Positions 34,321 through 41,208 of a stretch of 64,000 nt of DNA are shown piece after piece. Under the pieces are notes generated by a model. That model was not told where the DNA came from. It ran no database searches and saw only the letters and a list, made by a program, of their open reading frames with translations. Position 1 is the first letter of the stretch. Each line of letters opens with the position of its first letter. Origin of the DNA: Rhizobium sp. CSW-27 (GTDB lineage: Bacteria; Pseudomonadota; Alphaproteobacteria; Rhizobiales; Rhizobiaceae); NCBI RefSeq assembly GCF_018760785.1, contig NZ_JAHHZO010000002.1, positions 124,001-188,000 on the forward strand, given 5' to 3'. The position numbers and the translations under genes were made by a program.

Positions 34321-34383
34321 CACCCCGTCAAGGCGCGCGCCCTCTGCCGACTGCCGGCAGGGGGCGCGCGCCTTGACGGGGTG
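34321..34383. repeat. 28-base-arm hairpin after glgX
   Basis: Arms 34321-34348 and 34356-34383 pair over 28 positions with a single T/G (wobble) difference and a 7-base loop (34349-34355). It starts 8 bases after the glgX stop. No T-run follows on either strand. It is far longer than a usual terminator stem, so it may be an mRNA stabiliser or a mobile palindromic repeat. Confidence 0.7.
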
Positions 34384-34425
34384 CTGCTTCCCTGCCTGTC
34401 GTGAGGACAGGTCTTGCGCTCAGGG

Positions 34426-34458
34426 AAAAAAGCCAGCCTCCGGATGTGAAAGGCTGGC
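34426..34458 (-). terminator. Intrinsic terminator of glgA
   Basis: On the minus strand: GCCAGCCT (34458-34451), 11-base loop, AGGCTGGC (34439-34432), then TTTTTT (34431-34426). It lies 48 bases downstream of the glgA stop. Confidence 0.8.
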
Positions 34459-34505
34459 CTTGTGGCATGGCTTAACAGGCGCATCTGCCGCGTGGAGCGG
34501 CGTGG

Positions 34506-35957
34506 TCAGGAGGCAGAGACCCGCCGGTTCACCAGATTGGTGTAGATCGCTGCATATTTGTCCGCACTGCGTTCCCAGGAAAAGCGGGTCTTCATGCCCT
34601 GGTTCTGCAGTCTGGCCCAGTGACGCGGGTCGGCATAGGTATCGAGTGCGCGGCGCAGCGCCAGCCGCAGTCCGTCGGTGTTGACGGGATGGAACTGGAA
34701 GCCGGTCGCAACGCGGGCGGACATGGCCGCATCATTGGCATCGATGATGGTTTCCGACAGCCCGCCGGTGCGCGATACCACCGGCACGCAACCGTAGCGC
34801 AGCGCATAAAGCTGGGTGAGGCCGCAGGGTTCGAATCGGGAGGGCTGGACGATGGCGTCCGAACCGCCATGGATCAGGTGCGCGGTCGGCTCGTCATAAC
34901 CGATATGCACGGCCATGCGGCCCGGGAAACGGGCGGCGGTGGTGCGCAATGCCTGCTCGATCTCGTGATCGCCCTGGCCGAACACGATCACCTTGCCGCC
35001 CTGGCGAAGGACCTCGTCGGCGGCATCGGCAAACATGTCCATGCCCTTCTGCCAGGTGAGACGGGTCACGGCGGAAAAGACCGGTCCCTCGTCCTGATCA
35101 AGCCCGAAACGCTCCAGCAGCACCTCACGGTTCTCCCGCTTGCGCCTCAGGCTCGTGGCATCGTAGTTGCGTGGCAGGTGCGGGTCGGTTGCCGGGTTCC
35201 AGACATCGAGATCGATGCCGTTGACGATACCGCGCAGCGCCATCACCCTCTCGTTCAGCACGCCGTCGAGGCCCATGCCGAAGCGTGGGGTGAGGATTTC
35301 ACGGGCATAGGTCGGGCTGACGGTGGTGATGATGTCGGCCGTCTGCAGCCCGCCCTTGAGATAGCTGATATCGCCGAAATATTCGAGGCATCCGGTGCTG
35401 TAGGCGTGGTCCGGCAGACCGATGGCCGGCAGCCGGTCGGCGCCGAACTGGCCCTGGAAGGCGATGTTGTGGATGGTCAGCACCACCGGCACCCGGCAGC
35501 CCATCTCGCGCATGTAGACGGAGGTCAGGGCCGACTGCCAGTCATGGGTGTGTACGAGATCCGGCTGCCAGCCGGGCAGGGCGCCGGCGGCGATTTCGGC
35601 GGCCGCGCGCGATAGCGCTGCGAAGCGGCGCCAGTTGTCGGGGTGGTCCTTGCCGCTGGCGTCGACATAGGGGCCGCCCGGCCGGTCGAACAGGGTGGGG
35701 GCGTTGAGCACCAGCAGGTCGAGGTCATCGTGGCGGGCATGCACCAGCGTTGCCCGCTCGCCCAGCAGATCCTCGAAGGTCATCAGCGGTACGCCGCTTT
35801 GGCCGATCTGCCTCAGCATGACCGGATAGCCGGGCAGCAGGGTCGTGGTTGATATGCCGAGCGCTGCCAGCGCCTTGGGCAGCGAACCGGTCACGTCGGC
35901 GAGGCCGCCGGTCTTGACCAGGGGAAACAGTTCGGACGTGACGGAGAGAATTTTCAT
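34506..35957 (-). CDS. glgA: Glycogen synthase (ADP-glucose type)
   Basis: 483 residues from [20 protein letters not shown], the standard GlgA N-terminus with the K-T-G-G-L nucleotide-sugar motif. Also seen are HTHDWQS, the C-domain VTRLTWQKG and the E-containing [17 protein letters not shown]. It adds glucose from ADP-glucose to glycogen. Start choice: a frame-continuous ATG at 36056 has a better ribosome binding site (GGAGGGC) and would add 33 charged residues; the conventional start at 35957 is preferred for length but is not certain. An EcfG-type promoter lies at 36140-36165. It is convergent with glgX. Confidence 0.9.
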   Translation of the reverse strand: MKILSVTSELFPLVKTGGLADVTGSLPKALAALGISTTTLLPGYPVMLRQIGQSGVPLMTFEDLLGERATLVHARHDDLDLLVLNAPTLFDRPGGPYVDASGKDHPDNWRRFAALSRAAAEIAAGALPGWQPDLVHTHDWQSALTSVYMREMGCRVPVVLTIHNIAFQGQFGADRLPAIGLPDHAYSTGCLEYFGDISYLKGGLQTADIITTVSPTYAREILTPRFGMGLDGVLNERVMALRGIVNGIDLDVWNPATDPHLPRNYDATSLRRKRENREVLLERFGLDQDEGPVFSAVTRLTWQKGMDMFADAADEVLRQGGKVIVFGQGDHEIEQALRTTAARFPGRMAVHIGYDEPTAHLIHGGSDAIVQPSRFEPCGLTQLYALRYGCVPVVSRTGGLSETIIDANDAAMSARVATGFQFHPVNTDGLRLALRRALDTYADPRHWARLQNQGMKTRFSWERSADKYAAIYTNLVNRRVSAS

Positions 35958-36293
35958 CGCCGGCATGTCCCTTCCGAGGCGTGTCGGATCAAGGATCCGG
36001 TCGCGGCTGCCGCGCCGCTCGCGGCGGTCATCGAAGGTAAAGGGCGCATTCATCATGCCAATGCCCTCCGCGCGGCGCACAGGAAGACAATCGAGCCGCC
36101 CGGCCTGTCGCAGGCGGCGCCCCCTGTCGCGTCGCTATCAACGCTTCGCCCTTCGGCGCTGTTCCATTGCGCTCTGGAAAACCGGAACTCGGAAAACTCG
36201 ACCTGCATGCCGCTCTCGACGATAAAGACAACGATATCCCAGCACCGCGAAGAGATCCGCGACGCTGCACAGTCTGGCGATAGGGGGAGAGGC
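35958..36293. other. 336-base region upstream of glgA
   Basis: It contains the possible N-terminal extension of glgA (to 36056) and the EcfG-type promoter at 36140-36165. I see no further gene with a convincing ribosome binding site. Confidence 0.5.
36140..36165 (-). promoter_or_regulatory. EcfG-type promoter upstream of glgA
   Basis: Minus strand: GGAAC 36165-36161, 17 bases, CGTT 36143-36140. Predicted start near 36132, 75 bases from the ATG at 36056 or 174 from 35957. Confidence 0.6.
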
Positions 36294-36647
36294 TCAGGCC
36301 ACGGGGGTCTTGGCCGACCGCTTGCGCGCCGGAGCGGCAATCGGTTCCACCGGCTTCGGTTCTGCCACCGGTTTTGCAGGTGCCTTGGCCGTTGCTGTCT
36401 TGGTCTTGGCAGAGGCTTTCGGTTTCTTCGGCTCCGCCGTGCTGACGGGTGCCTCGGTTGCCGGACTTGCCGCTTTCCTGGTCCGGGACGCCGTCACTGC
36501 CGCCGCCGGCTTTTCGGTCGCCTCCGACTGCGCTTCGAATTCCTCGCAGGCCCGCGCCCAATGCTCGGCATCGCGGCCGTGCGGGCGGCCTTCTTCTTCC
36601 CACAGCGCGTAGGCCCGGTTTCTGATCCACTCGTTCGAGTCCGCCAT
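36294..36647 (-). CDS. DUF2934 protein with Ala/Lys/Pro-rich tail
   Basis: 117 residues. The N-terminal 40 residues are a clear DUF2934 domain (WIRNRAYALWEEEGRPHGRD, then AEHWARACEE). The rest is low complexity: A, K, P, T and E, with repeats of the kind AKTKTATAKAPAKP, like a histone H1 tail, ending ARKRSAKTPVA. It could bind nucleic acid through the basic tail (inference). ATG 36645-36647 is six bases after GGAG; an ATG four codons upstream is possible. An EcfG-type promoter lies at 36675-36699. Confidence 0.85.
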   Translation of the reverse strand: MADSNEWIRNRAYALWEEEGRPHGRDAEHWARACEEFEAQSEATEKPAAAVTASRTRKAASPATEAPVSTAEPKKPKASAKTKTATAKAPAKPVAEPKPVEPIAAPARKRSAKTPVA

Positions 36648-36674
36648 CTTCCTCTCCATTCGCCCAACCGTCAG

Positions 36675-36699
36675 AACGCCCCGAAGCCGCTAAAGTTCC
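36675..36699 (-). promoter_or_regulatory. EcfG-type promoter of the DUF2934 gene
   Basis: Minus strand: GGAAC 36699-36695, 16 bases, CGTT 36678-36675. Perfect match; predicted start near 36667. Confidence 0.65.
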
Positions 36700-36770
36700 G
36701 AGAGAATCGAATTTTGTGCGTTGCAGCGCCGGCTGGCAATCCTCCGTTCGCGTAAAAATGCAGAAGGGGT

Positions 36771-36795
36771 GGAACTTCTTCCTCTTCCGGCAGTT
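36771..36795 (+). promoter_or_regulatory. EcfG-type promoter of the DUF2188 gene
   Basis: GGAAC 36771-36775, 17 bases, GTT 36793-36795 (preceded by A). Predicted start near 36803, very close to the AAGGAGG, giving a leader of about 20 bases. Confidence 0.55.
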
Positions 36796-36822
36796 CGAAG
36801 CGCTGGCAAGGAGGACCCATCA

Positions 36823-37044
36823 ATGGAAAAATACTTCGACATCGTGCCGCACTCGACCGGCTGGATCTATGTGCTGGACGGCCAGCCCTCGGCATCATTC
36901 CCGAGCTACGAACTGGCGCTGCAGGCGGCAAGGGCCCACGCGGCCCGTGACATCCAGACGCTGCGACGCACCGTCTTCCGACGGCAGGAGGTCAGCGGCG
37001 AGTGGAGCCGCGTGATACCGCATTCGCAGCACGTCTCCGCCTGA
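36823..37044 (+). CDS. DUF2188 family small protein
   Basis: 73 residues. The N-terminal two thirds follow the DUF2188 plan: a strand, a turn with a W (HSTGWIYVLDGQ), a second strand and a helix rich in Ala/Arg (YELALQAARAHAARD), then a C-terminal strand with W (EVSGEWSRV). Proteins of this family are short and cytoplasmic, of unknown function, and common in stress clusters. AAGGAGGACCCATCA gives a good start. It is a single gene with an EcfG-type promoter and a hairpin behind it. Confidence 0.8.
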   Translation: MEKYFDIVPHSTGWIYVLDGQPSASFPSYELALQAARAHAARDIQTLRRTVFRRQEVSGEWSRVIPHSQHVSA

Positions 37045-37078
37045 GCGGCGGCTCGCGACAGAGCGTCCATCGAACCAG

Positions 37079-37102
37079 CCCGCGGCGATCCTTCTCCGCG
37101 GG
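37079..37102 (+). terminator. Hairpin after the DUF2188 gene
   Basis: CCCGCGG (37079-37085) and CCGCGGG (37096-37102), 10-base loop, 35 bases after the stop. No T-tract. Confidence 0.4.
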
Positions 37103-37134
37103 CGTTCCTCGTGGCCGTCATGTGGCCATCAGAA

Positions 37135-37163
37135 GGCCCGCCCCCTCTGCGGGACGGCGGGCC
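37135..37163 (-). terminator. Hairpin after the DUF892 gene
   Basis: GGCCCGCC (37135-37142) and GGCGGGCC (37156-37163) with a 13-base loop, 30 bases downstream of the minus-strand DUF892 stop. No T-tract. Confidence 0.4.
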
Positions 37164-37192
37164 TCGTGTTCCTGTCTCGGGAACTTCCCGCG

Positions 37193-37690
37193 TCAGGCGG
37201 CCTTGCGGGCCGCGTTGTTCACCGCGGTTTCGGCCAGCTTCGTCAGGGTCTCGTCCGTCTTGGTTTCCTCGGCAAGCGTTTCCTCAAGCAGGCTCACGGC
37301 GTCCTTCAGGCCGAGCTGACCCGCCCAGGCGCGCAGCGTGCCGTAACGGCTGATCTCGTAGTGCTCCACGGCCTGGGCTGCCGCCAGCAGTCCGGCGTCG
37401 AGAGCCGGCGTGCCCTTGAAGTCGTCGAGGATTTCCTCGCCTTCCTCGATGATGCCGTCGATGGCGGGGCAGGTCTTGCCGCGGGCGCGCTTGCCGATGA
37501 TCTCGAAGACCTGCTGCAGGCGCTCGATCTGCCCGTCGGTTTCCTCCTTGTGCTTGAGGAAGGCCTGCTTCAGCTTTTCGTCGGTGGCGCCACGCGCCAT
37601 CTTCGGAAGCGCCTTGGAAATCTTGCGCTCGGCATAATAGATGTCCTTCAGCGTCTCGTAGAACAGATCCTCAAGGGTCTTGTCAGCCAT
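37193..37690 (-). CDS. Ferritin-like DUF892 (YciE/YciF-type) stress protein
   Basis: 165 residues with the classic DUF892 opening: TLEDLFYETLKDIYYAERKI, then SKALPKMARGAT. Four helices carry E and H residues expected to form a di-metal site: AERKI, HKEETDGQIERL, VEHYEISRYGTL, EETLAEETKTDETL. It is a typical general-stress protein in enterics and rhizobia; biochemical role unproven. Good ribosome binding site (GAGGAGAGAAAC). The EcfG-type promoter lies 120 bases upstream (37811-37836). It has a paralogue at 6030-6536 of the same family but divergent sequence. Confidence 0.9.
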   Translation of the reverse strand: MADKTLEDLFYETLKDIYYAERKISKALPKMARGATDEKLKQAFLKHKEETDGQIERLQQVFEIIGKRARGKTCPAIDGIIEEGEEILDDFKGTPALDAGLLAAAQAVEHYEISRYGTLRAWAGQLGLKDAVSLLEETLAEETKTDETLTKLAETAVNNAARKAA

Positions 37691-37810
37691 GGTGTTTCTC
37701 TCCTCGGTGTGGGTTGTTTCTTGGTTCTTGTTTCTCGGGGGTATTGGGTGCGTGGCCCCGCCGCCGGTCTGGTGGTGGCCGTCAATGCAGCAGGGATGTC
37801 GCCTCCATCT

Positions 37811-37836
37811 AACCGCGGGTACCGGAAGAAGGTTCC
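37811..37836 (-). promoter_or_regulatory. EcfG-type promoter of the DUF892 gene at 37690
   Basis: Minus strand: GGAAC 37836-37832, 17 bases, GGTT 37814-37811. Predicted start near 37803, leader about 113 bases. Confidence 0.5.
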
Positions 37837-37849
37837 CGCCGAAGGTGGA

Positions 37850-38017
37850 TCAGCGGCTGCGGGAACCCGGCTTGTCGTAAAGGTCGCGCACGGCCTCTTC
37901 CCGGCGCATGTCCTCGACCGGGTTGATGCGGCGCCGGCGCATCAGGGCATAGACGATCGCCCCGCCCAGCAGGACCGGGCCGATCGCGACGGCGAAGAAC
38001 CAGAGTTCCGTGCTCAT
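37850..38017 (-). CDS. Small single-pass membrane protein
   Basis: 55 residues: one N-terminal hydrophobic helix (LWFFAVAIGPVLLGGAIVYA), then basic residues MRRRRI and a charged tail (NPVEDMRREEAVRDLYDKPG). It would be an inner-membrane anchor with the tail in the cytoplasm. The ATG (38015-38017) overlaps the stop of the upstream gene as ATGA, so translation is coupled. The pair share the EcfG-type promoter at 38319-38343. No family name known to me. Confidence 0.75.
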   Translation of the reverse strand: MSTELWFFAVAIGPVLLGGAIVYALMRRRRINPVEDMRREEAVRDLYDKPGSRSR

Positions 38018-38277
38018 GCCCTGTCTCCGCCCCTATGTCCGCCCTTGTCTCCGCTTTTGTCTCCGCCCTCGGCCTGGCGCTGCGCCCGTTCTTCGGGCGA
38101 GAGATCCTCCAGCGGATAGTCGCGCGCATCGCGCTTCTTGTCTTCCACGGGGTGCTCGGCGAAAATGTCCGCCTCGCCCTGCACATAGCCGCTGGGACGA
38201 TTTTCCGCCGGCCCCTCCCAGCGCGGCCACTGGGATATCTCGCCGGGCTTGCCGCCGCTTTTCGGTTCATGTCGCAT
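38014..38277 (-). CDS. Small hydrophilic protein, first of a two-gene stress operon
   Basis: 87 residues, polar, with W residues in the first half (ISQWPRWEGPAENRPSGYVQ) and a low-complexity tail of G, D, K, H and R (GDKSGDKGGHRGGDRA). The middle reads DYPLEDLSPEERAQRQAEGG. The start follows GAGGAGGCAGGCC. It is coupled by a 4-base overlap to the small membrane protein at 37850-38017, suggesting the two work together. EcfG-type promoter directly upstream. Confidence 0.72.
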   Translation of the reverse strand: MRHEPKSGGKPGEISQWPRWEGPAENRPSGYVQGEADIFAEHPVEDKKRDARDYPLEDLSPEERAQRQAEGGDKSGDKGGHRGGDRA

Positions 38278-38318
38278 GGCCTGCCTCCTCGCTGCGGGCT
38301 GTTGCCGTCTGCGAATCC

Positions 38319-38343
38319 AACCGGTGGGGCGGGAGATTGTTCC
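38319..38343 (-). promoter_or_regulatory. EcfG-type promoter of the 38277/38017 operon
   Basis: Minus strand: GGAAC 38343-38339, 16 bases, GGTT 38322-38319. Predicted start near 38311. Confidence 0.6.
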
Positions 38344-38358
38344 GTGGCACCTCGCCGC

Positions 38359-38943
38359 TCAGGGCCACCAGGCCAGCACCGCATCCGCCTCCATCAGGTC
38401 CACCTGCACCGAAAAGCGCCGCGCCAGAAGATCGATGGAATCGTCATGGGTCTGGTCGGAGGCGCTGCAGATCGCATCCCGCACCACGATGACGCGGTAG
38501 CCGAGATCGACGGCGCCGAGCACTGTCGCCAGCACACAGACATCGGTCTCCCCGCCGGAAACGACCAGGGTTCCGGCGCCCTTGTCCTGCAGGTGGCGGT
38601 GGAGCCGGCCGTCGAGCCAGGGCGAATAGGTCGGCTTGTCGAACACCACGGCCGGGGGCACGAGTTGCCTGAGTTCCGGCAGCAGATCGATCATCGCCTC
38701 GCCAAGGGCCTCGCGCGTCATGTTCGACCATTTCTCGAAATAGGGACGCCACATGCCGGTCGCTGCCTCGGGGCGTTGCGGCGGAATGAAGCGGGTGAAG
38801 ATCGTCCGCTGCGCCGTGGCGCGCGCCACCCTTTCCACCCGTCCGCGCACACGCTCCATCCAGTCGATCTGCCAGGGCGTGTCCTCGGCGAAGAGGCGCT
38901 GCATGTCGATGCAGAGATGATGGCAGTTGCCGGGATTTTCCAT
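38359..38943 (-). CDS. Isochorismatase-family cysteine hydrolase
   Basis: 194 residues, one isochorismatase domain. The catalytic triad is D13 (LCIDMQRLF), K103 (VFDKPTYSPW) and C136 (SGGETDVCVLAT). Family members cleave amides or vinyl ethers (nicotinamide, N-carbamoyl compounds, isochorismate); the substrate here cannot be told. ATG 38941-38943 has CCAAGGAGGAACCG before it; a longer frame upstream covers the promoter. An EcfG-type promoter sits head-to-head with that of the next gene. Cytoplasmic, no signal peptide. Confidence 0.9.
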   Translation of the reverse strand: MENPGNCHHLCIDMQRLFAEDTPWQIDWMERVRGRVERVARATAQRTIFTRFIPPQRPEAATGMWRPYFEKWSNMTREALGEAMIDLLPELRQLVPPAVVFDKPTYSPWLDGRLHRHLQDKGAGTLVVSGGETDVCVLATVLGAVDLGYRVIVVRDAICSASDQTHDDSIDLLARRFSVQVDLMEADAVLAWWP

Positions 38944-38975
38944 CGGTTCCTCCTTGGTCTCTCCGGTGCCGCAGC

Positions 38976-39027
38976 AACCGCAGGCGGCGGGCAAGGTTCC
39001 GCGGAACGAAGCGCGCGGGCGGGCGTT
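38976..39027. promoter_or_regulatory. Head-to-head EcfG-type promoter pair
   Basis: Minus: GGAAC 39000-38996, 16 bases, GGTT 38979-38976. Plus: GGAAC 39003-39007, 16 bases, CGTT 39024-39027. The two -35 elements are separated by only two bases, forming a palindrome. Confidence 0.65.
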
Positions 39028-39059
39028 TTGCGCTCTCACGACAGAAGGAGTGCAAGACC

Positions 39060-39395
39060 TTGGCAGAGGACATGAAGATCTATCGCCTCGTTCCCAATGC
39101 GCCGGCAGAGGATCCGCAGTGGATGGATCGTCCGCCGCAGGGTGAAGTGGTGGTACGGGCGCGGACGACGGGCGACGCGCGGCTGGTCGCCACCGAAGCG
39201 GAGGTGGACTACACCGACACCGATGCCCTGCCGGCGGAGGGCAATTCCACCGACATGGCGAGCGCCTTTCGCAGCGAGAAACTGTATACGGTGATCGAGG
39301 ATATGTCCGGGCGTTTTCCGTCCGACGGTCCGCGCGGCGTGCTGGAGGGCAGGGTCAGCAGCGATACCATAACGCCGGTGCAGGTCGGGCGCTGA
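39060..39395 (+). CDS. Small hypothetical protein
   Basis: 111 residues, soluble, acidic, no known domain. It contains YRLVPNAPAEDPQWMDRPPQ, and later AFRSEKLYTVIEDMSGRFPS. The TTG at 39060 is taken as start because AAGGAG lies 9 bases before; the first ATG (39072) is too far from it. It has a perfect EcfG-type promoter (39003-39027). Convergent with the NepR-like gene. Confidence 0.65.
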   Translation: MAEDMKIYRLVPNAPAEDPQWMDRPPQGEVVVRARTTGDARLVATEAEVDYTDTDALPAEGNSTDMASAFRSEKLYTVIEDMSGRFPSDGPRGVLEGRVSSDTITPVQVGR

Positions 39396-39426
39396 GGCGC
39401 GGCGTGCGCGGCAGCCTTCCGACCGC

Positions 39427-39618
39427 TCAGTCCGGCAGGGCCTGCTTTTCGTTGAGCGCCTTCTGCAACTGAAGCGCAAGCTCCATCAGCCGGTCCGGCA
39501 CCGGTTCCTTCTCGATTGCGCTGAGAAGGCCGGCAACTTTCGTGCTGACGGTTGCGCCCAGCTCCGGCTTGCCGGTGCTGGTGTTGCCGGTGGTGGTCTC
39601 GTCCGTGTTCTGCTTCAT
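39427..39618 (-). CDS. NepR-like anti-sigma factor candidate
   Basis: 63 residues. The C-terminal half, from VSTKVAGLLSAIEK through EPVPDRLMELALQLQ, closely fits the two-helix NepR core, in which a helix is followed by E-P-(V/I)-P-D-R and a second helix rich in L. NepR proteins bind EcfG sigma factors until PhyR removes them. The N-terminus is a polar, Thr-rich tail, as in NepR. An EcfG-type sigma factor is encoded 800 bases away (40422-40922), but in canonical loci nepR is adjacent to ecfG. The ATG at 39616-39618 has GAGAGGTCGGA upstream. No EcfG motif was found in front of it. The assignment is by eye. Confidence 0.6.
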   Translation of the reverse strand: MKQNTDETTTGNTSTGKPELGATVSTKVAGLLSAIEKEPVPDRLMELALQLQKALNEKQALPD

Positions 39619-39819
39619 TCCGACCTCTCGGCGGTCCGGTTGTCTGGAGGATGCCCCAGCCGTTTTCCGCCGGCTGTGCGGCGAAAGATGGGGCGGCATC
39701 CCCTGTCAAACTACTGGAAAGCGCGGAAAGGTCCCGCTTGTCAATGGGACAGGCCCGCAACACGACGCCCGGCCGGTCGGTTCCGGGCCGGGCGTTGTAT
39801 CAATGTGCGCATTTGCGTC

Positions 39820-40293
<474 letters not shown>

Positions 40294-40352
40294 TCAGGCT
40301 CCGGGCGGGTTTGCGGCCTATTGCGCAACAACCGCGAATGGCAGGGGCGGGC

Positions 40353-40378
40353 GGAACTAAATGCATATGCGCAACGTT
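40353..40378 (+). promoter_or_regulatory. EcfG-type promoter of the sigma factor gene
   Basis: GGAAC 40353-40357, 17 bases, CGTT 40375-40378. Perfect match. Predicted start near 40386; suggests autoactivation. Confidence 0.65.
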
Positions 40379-40421
40379 TGCCACCTCGATCCCACCACCG
40401 ATACTGGAGAGGTTTGCAACG

Positions 40422-40922
40422 GTGTCAGAATCACAGTTGAGTCGCGATCCTGCACGCGCAGATATTGTCAGACTCATCCCCGCTCTCCGCGCCTTTGCCC
40501 GCACCTTCTGCCGCAATCCCTCGGATGCGGACGATCTGGTGCAGGAAACGCTGATGAAGGCCCTGGCCAACCTCGACAAGTTCGAGCCGGGGACCAAGCT
40601 GAAATCCTGGCTCTTCACCATCATGCGCAACACATTCTATACGCGCGCCAAGGTGCTGGGGCGCGAGGCACCGGGGCTTGAGGAGGCCGTGTCGGGCGAT
40701 TCCCCGATGGAGGCGACACAGGAGGTGCAGGCCCGTGTCCGCGAGGTGCAGCGGGCGCTCGCCAGGCTGCCCCCGCATTACCGGGAGGTGCTGACGCTGG
40801 TCGCCATCCTGGGAGAGAGCTACGAATCCGCCGCCGAAATATGCGACTGTGCCGTCGGCACGGTCAAGAGTCGCCTGAACCGGGCCCGTCACCAGATCCT
40901 GCAGGAACTGGGCGAGGATTGA
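40422..40922 (+). CDS. ECF sigma factor, EcfG (general stress response) type
   Basis: 166 residues with the two ECF domains. Sigma2 contains DADDLVQETLMKALANLDKF and KLKSWLFTIMRNTFYTRAKV; sigma4 has the helix-turn-helix AAEICDCAVGTVKSRLNRAR. These match EcfG of rhizobia (the phrases FEPGT, LRAF and NTFY are typical). It would direct RNA polymerase to the GGAAC-N16/17-GTT promoters listed here, including its own. The start is a GTG at 40422 behind GGAGAGG. No anti-sigma gene overlaps; the NepR-like gene is 800 bases away. It could be a paralogue (EcfG2-like) of a main EcfG elsewhere. Confidence 0.85.
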   Translation: MSESQLSRDPARADIVRLIPALRAFARTFCRNPSDADDLVQETLMKALANLDKFEPGTKLKSWLFTIMRNTFYTRAKVLGREAPGLEEAVSGDSPMEATQEVQARVREVQRALARLPPHYREVLTLVAILGESYESAAEICDCAVGTVKSRLNRARHQILQELGED

Positions 40923-41121
40923 TCCGCCTTCCTGTGCGTGCGCTTCGCGAGGCCCTGGAAGCATGCCCGGGCTTCGGGCGTTGGTTGTGGCGCTTTGCCG
41001 GTGGCATGGCTCGCCTGTCGCCTGTCCCGAAGCGCAGGCGGGCATGACACGGCTCTCTCCGGCTTCCCCCTCGGCTCTCTCCGGGCTGCGGCTGGCGGCT
41101 GGGGCGGACGGTCTTTTTCAT

Positions 41122-41146
41122 GGAACCTTCGGCACGCTTGGCAGTT
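41122..41146 (+). promoter_or_regulatory. EcfG-type promoter upstream of gcd
   Basis: GGAAC 41122-41126, 17 bases, GTT 41144-41146 (preceded by A). Predicted start near 41154, leader about 55 bases. Confidence 0.5.
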
Positions 41147-41208
41147 GACCCGCCGGGTAGGGCCCCAAAAAAGCCTCGATCACCCCTCGCACTTTCGGGA
41201 TTTCTGAC

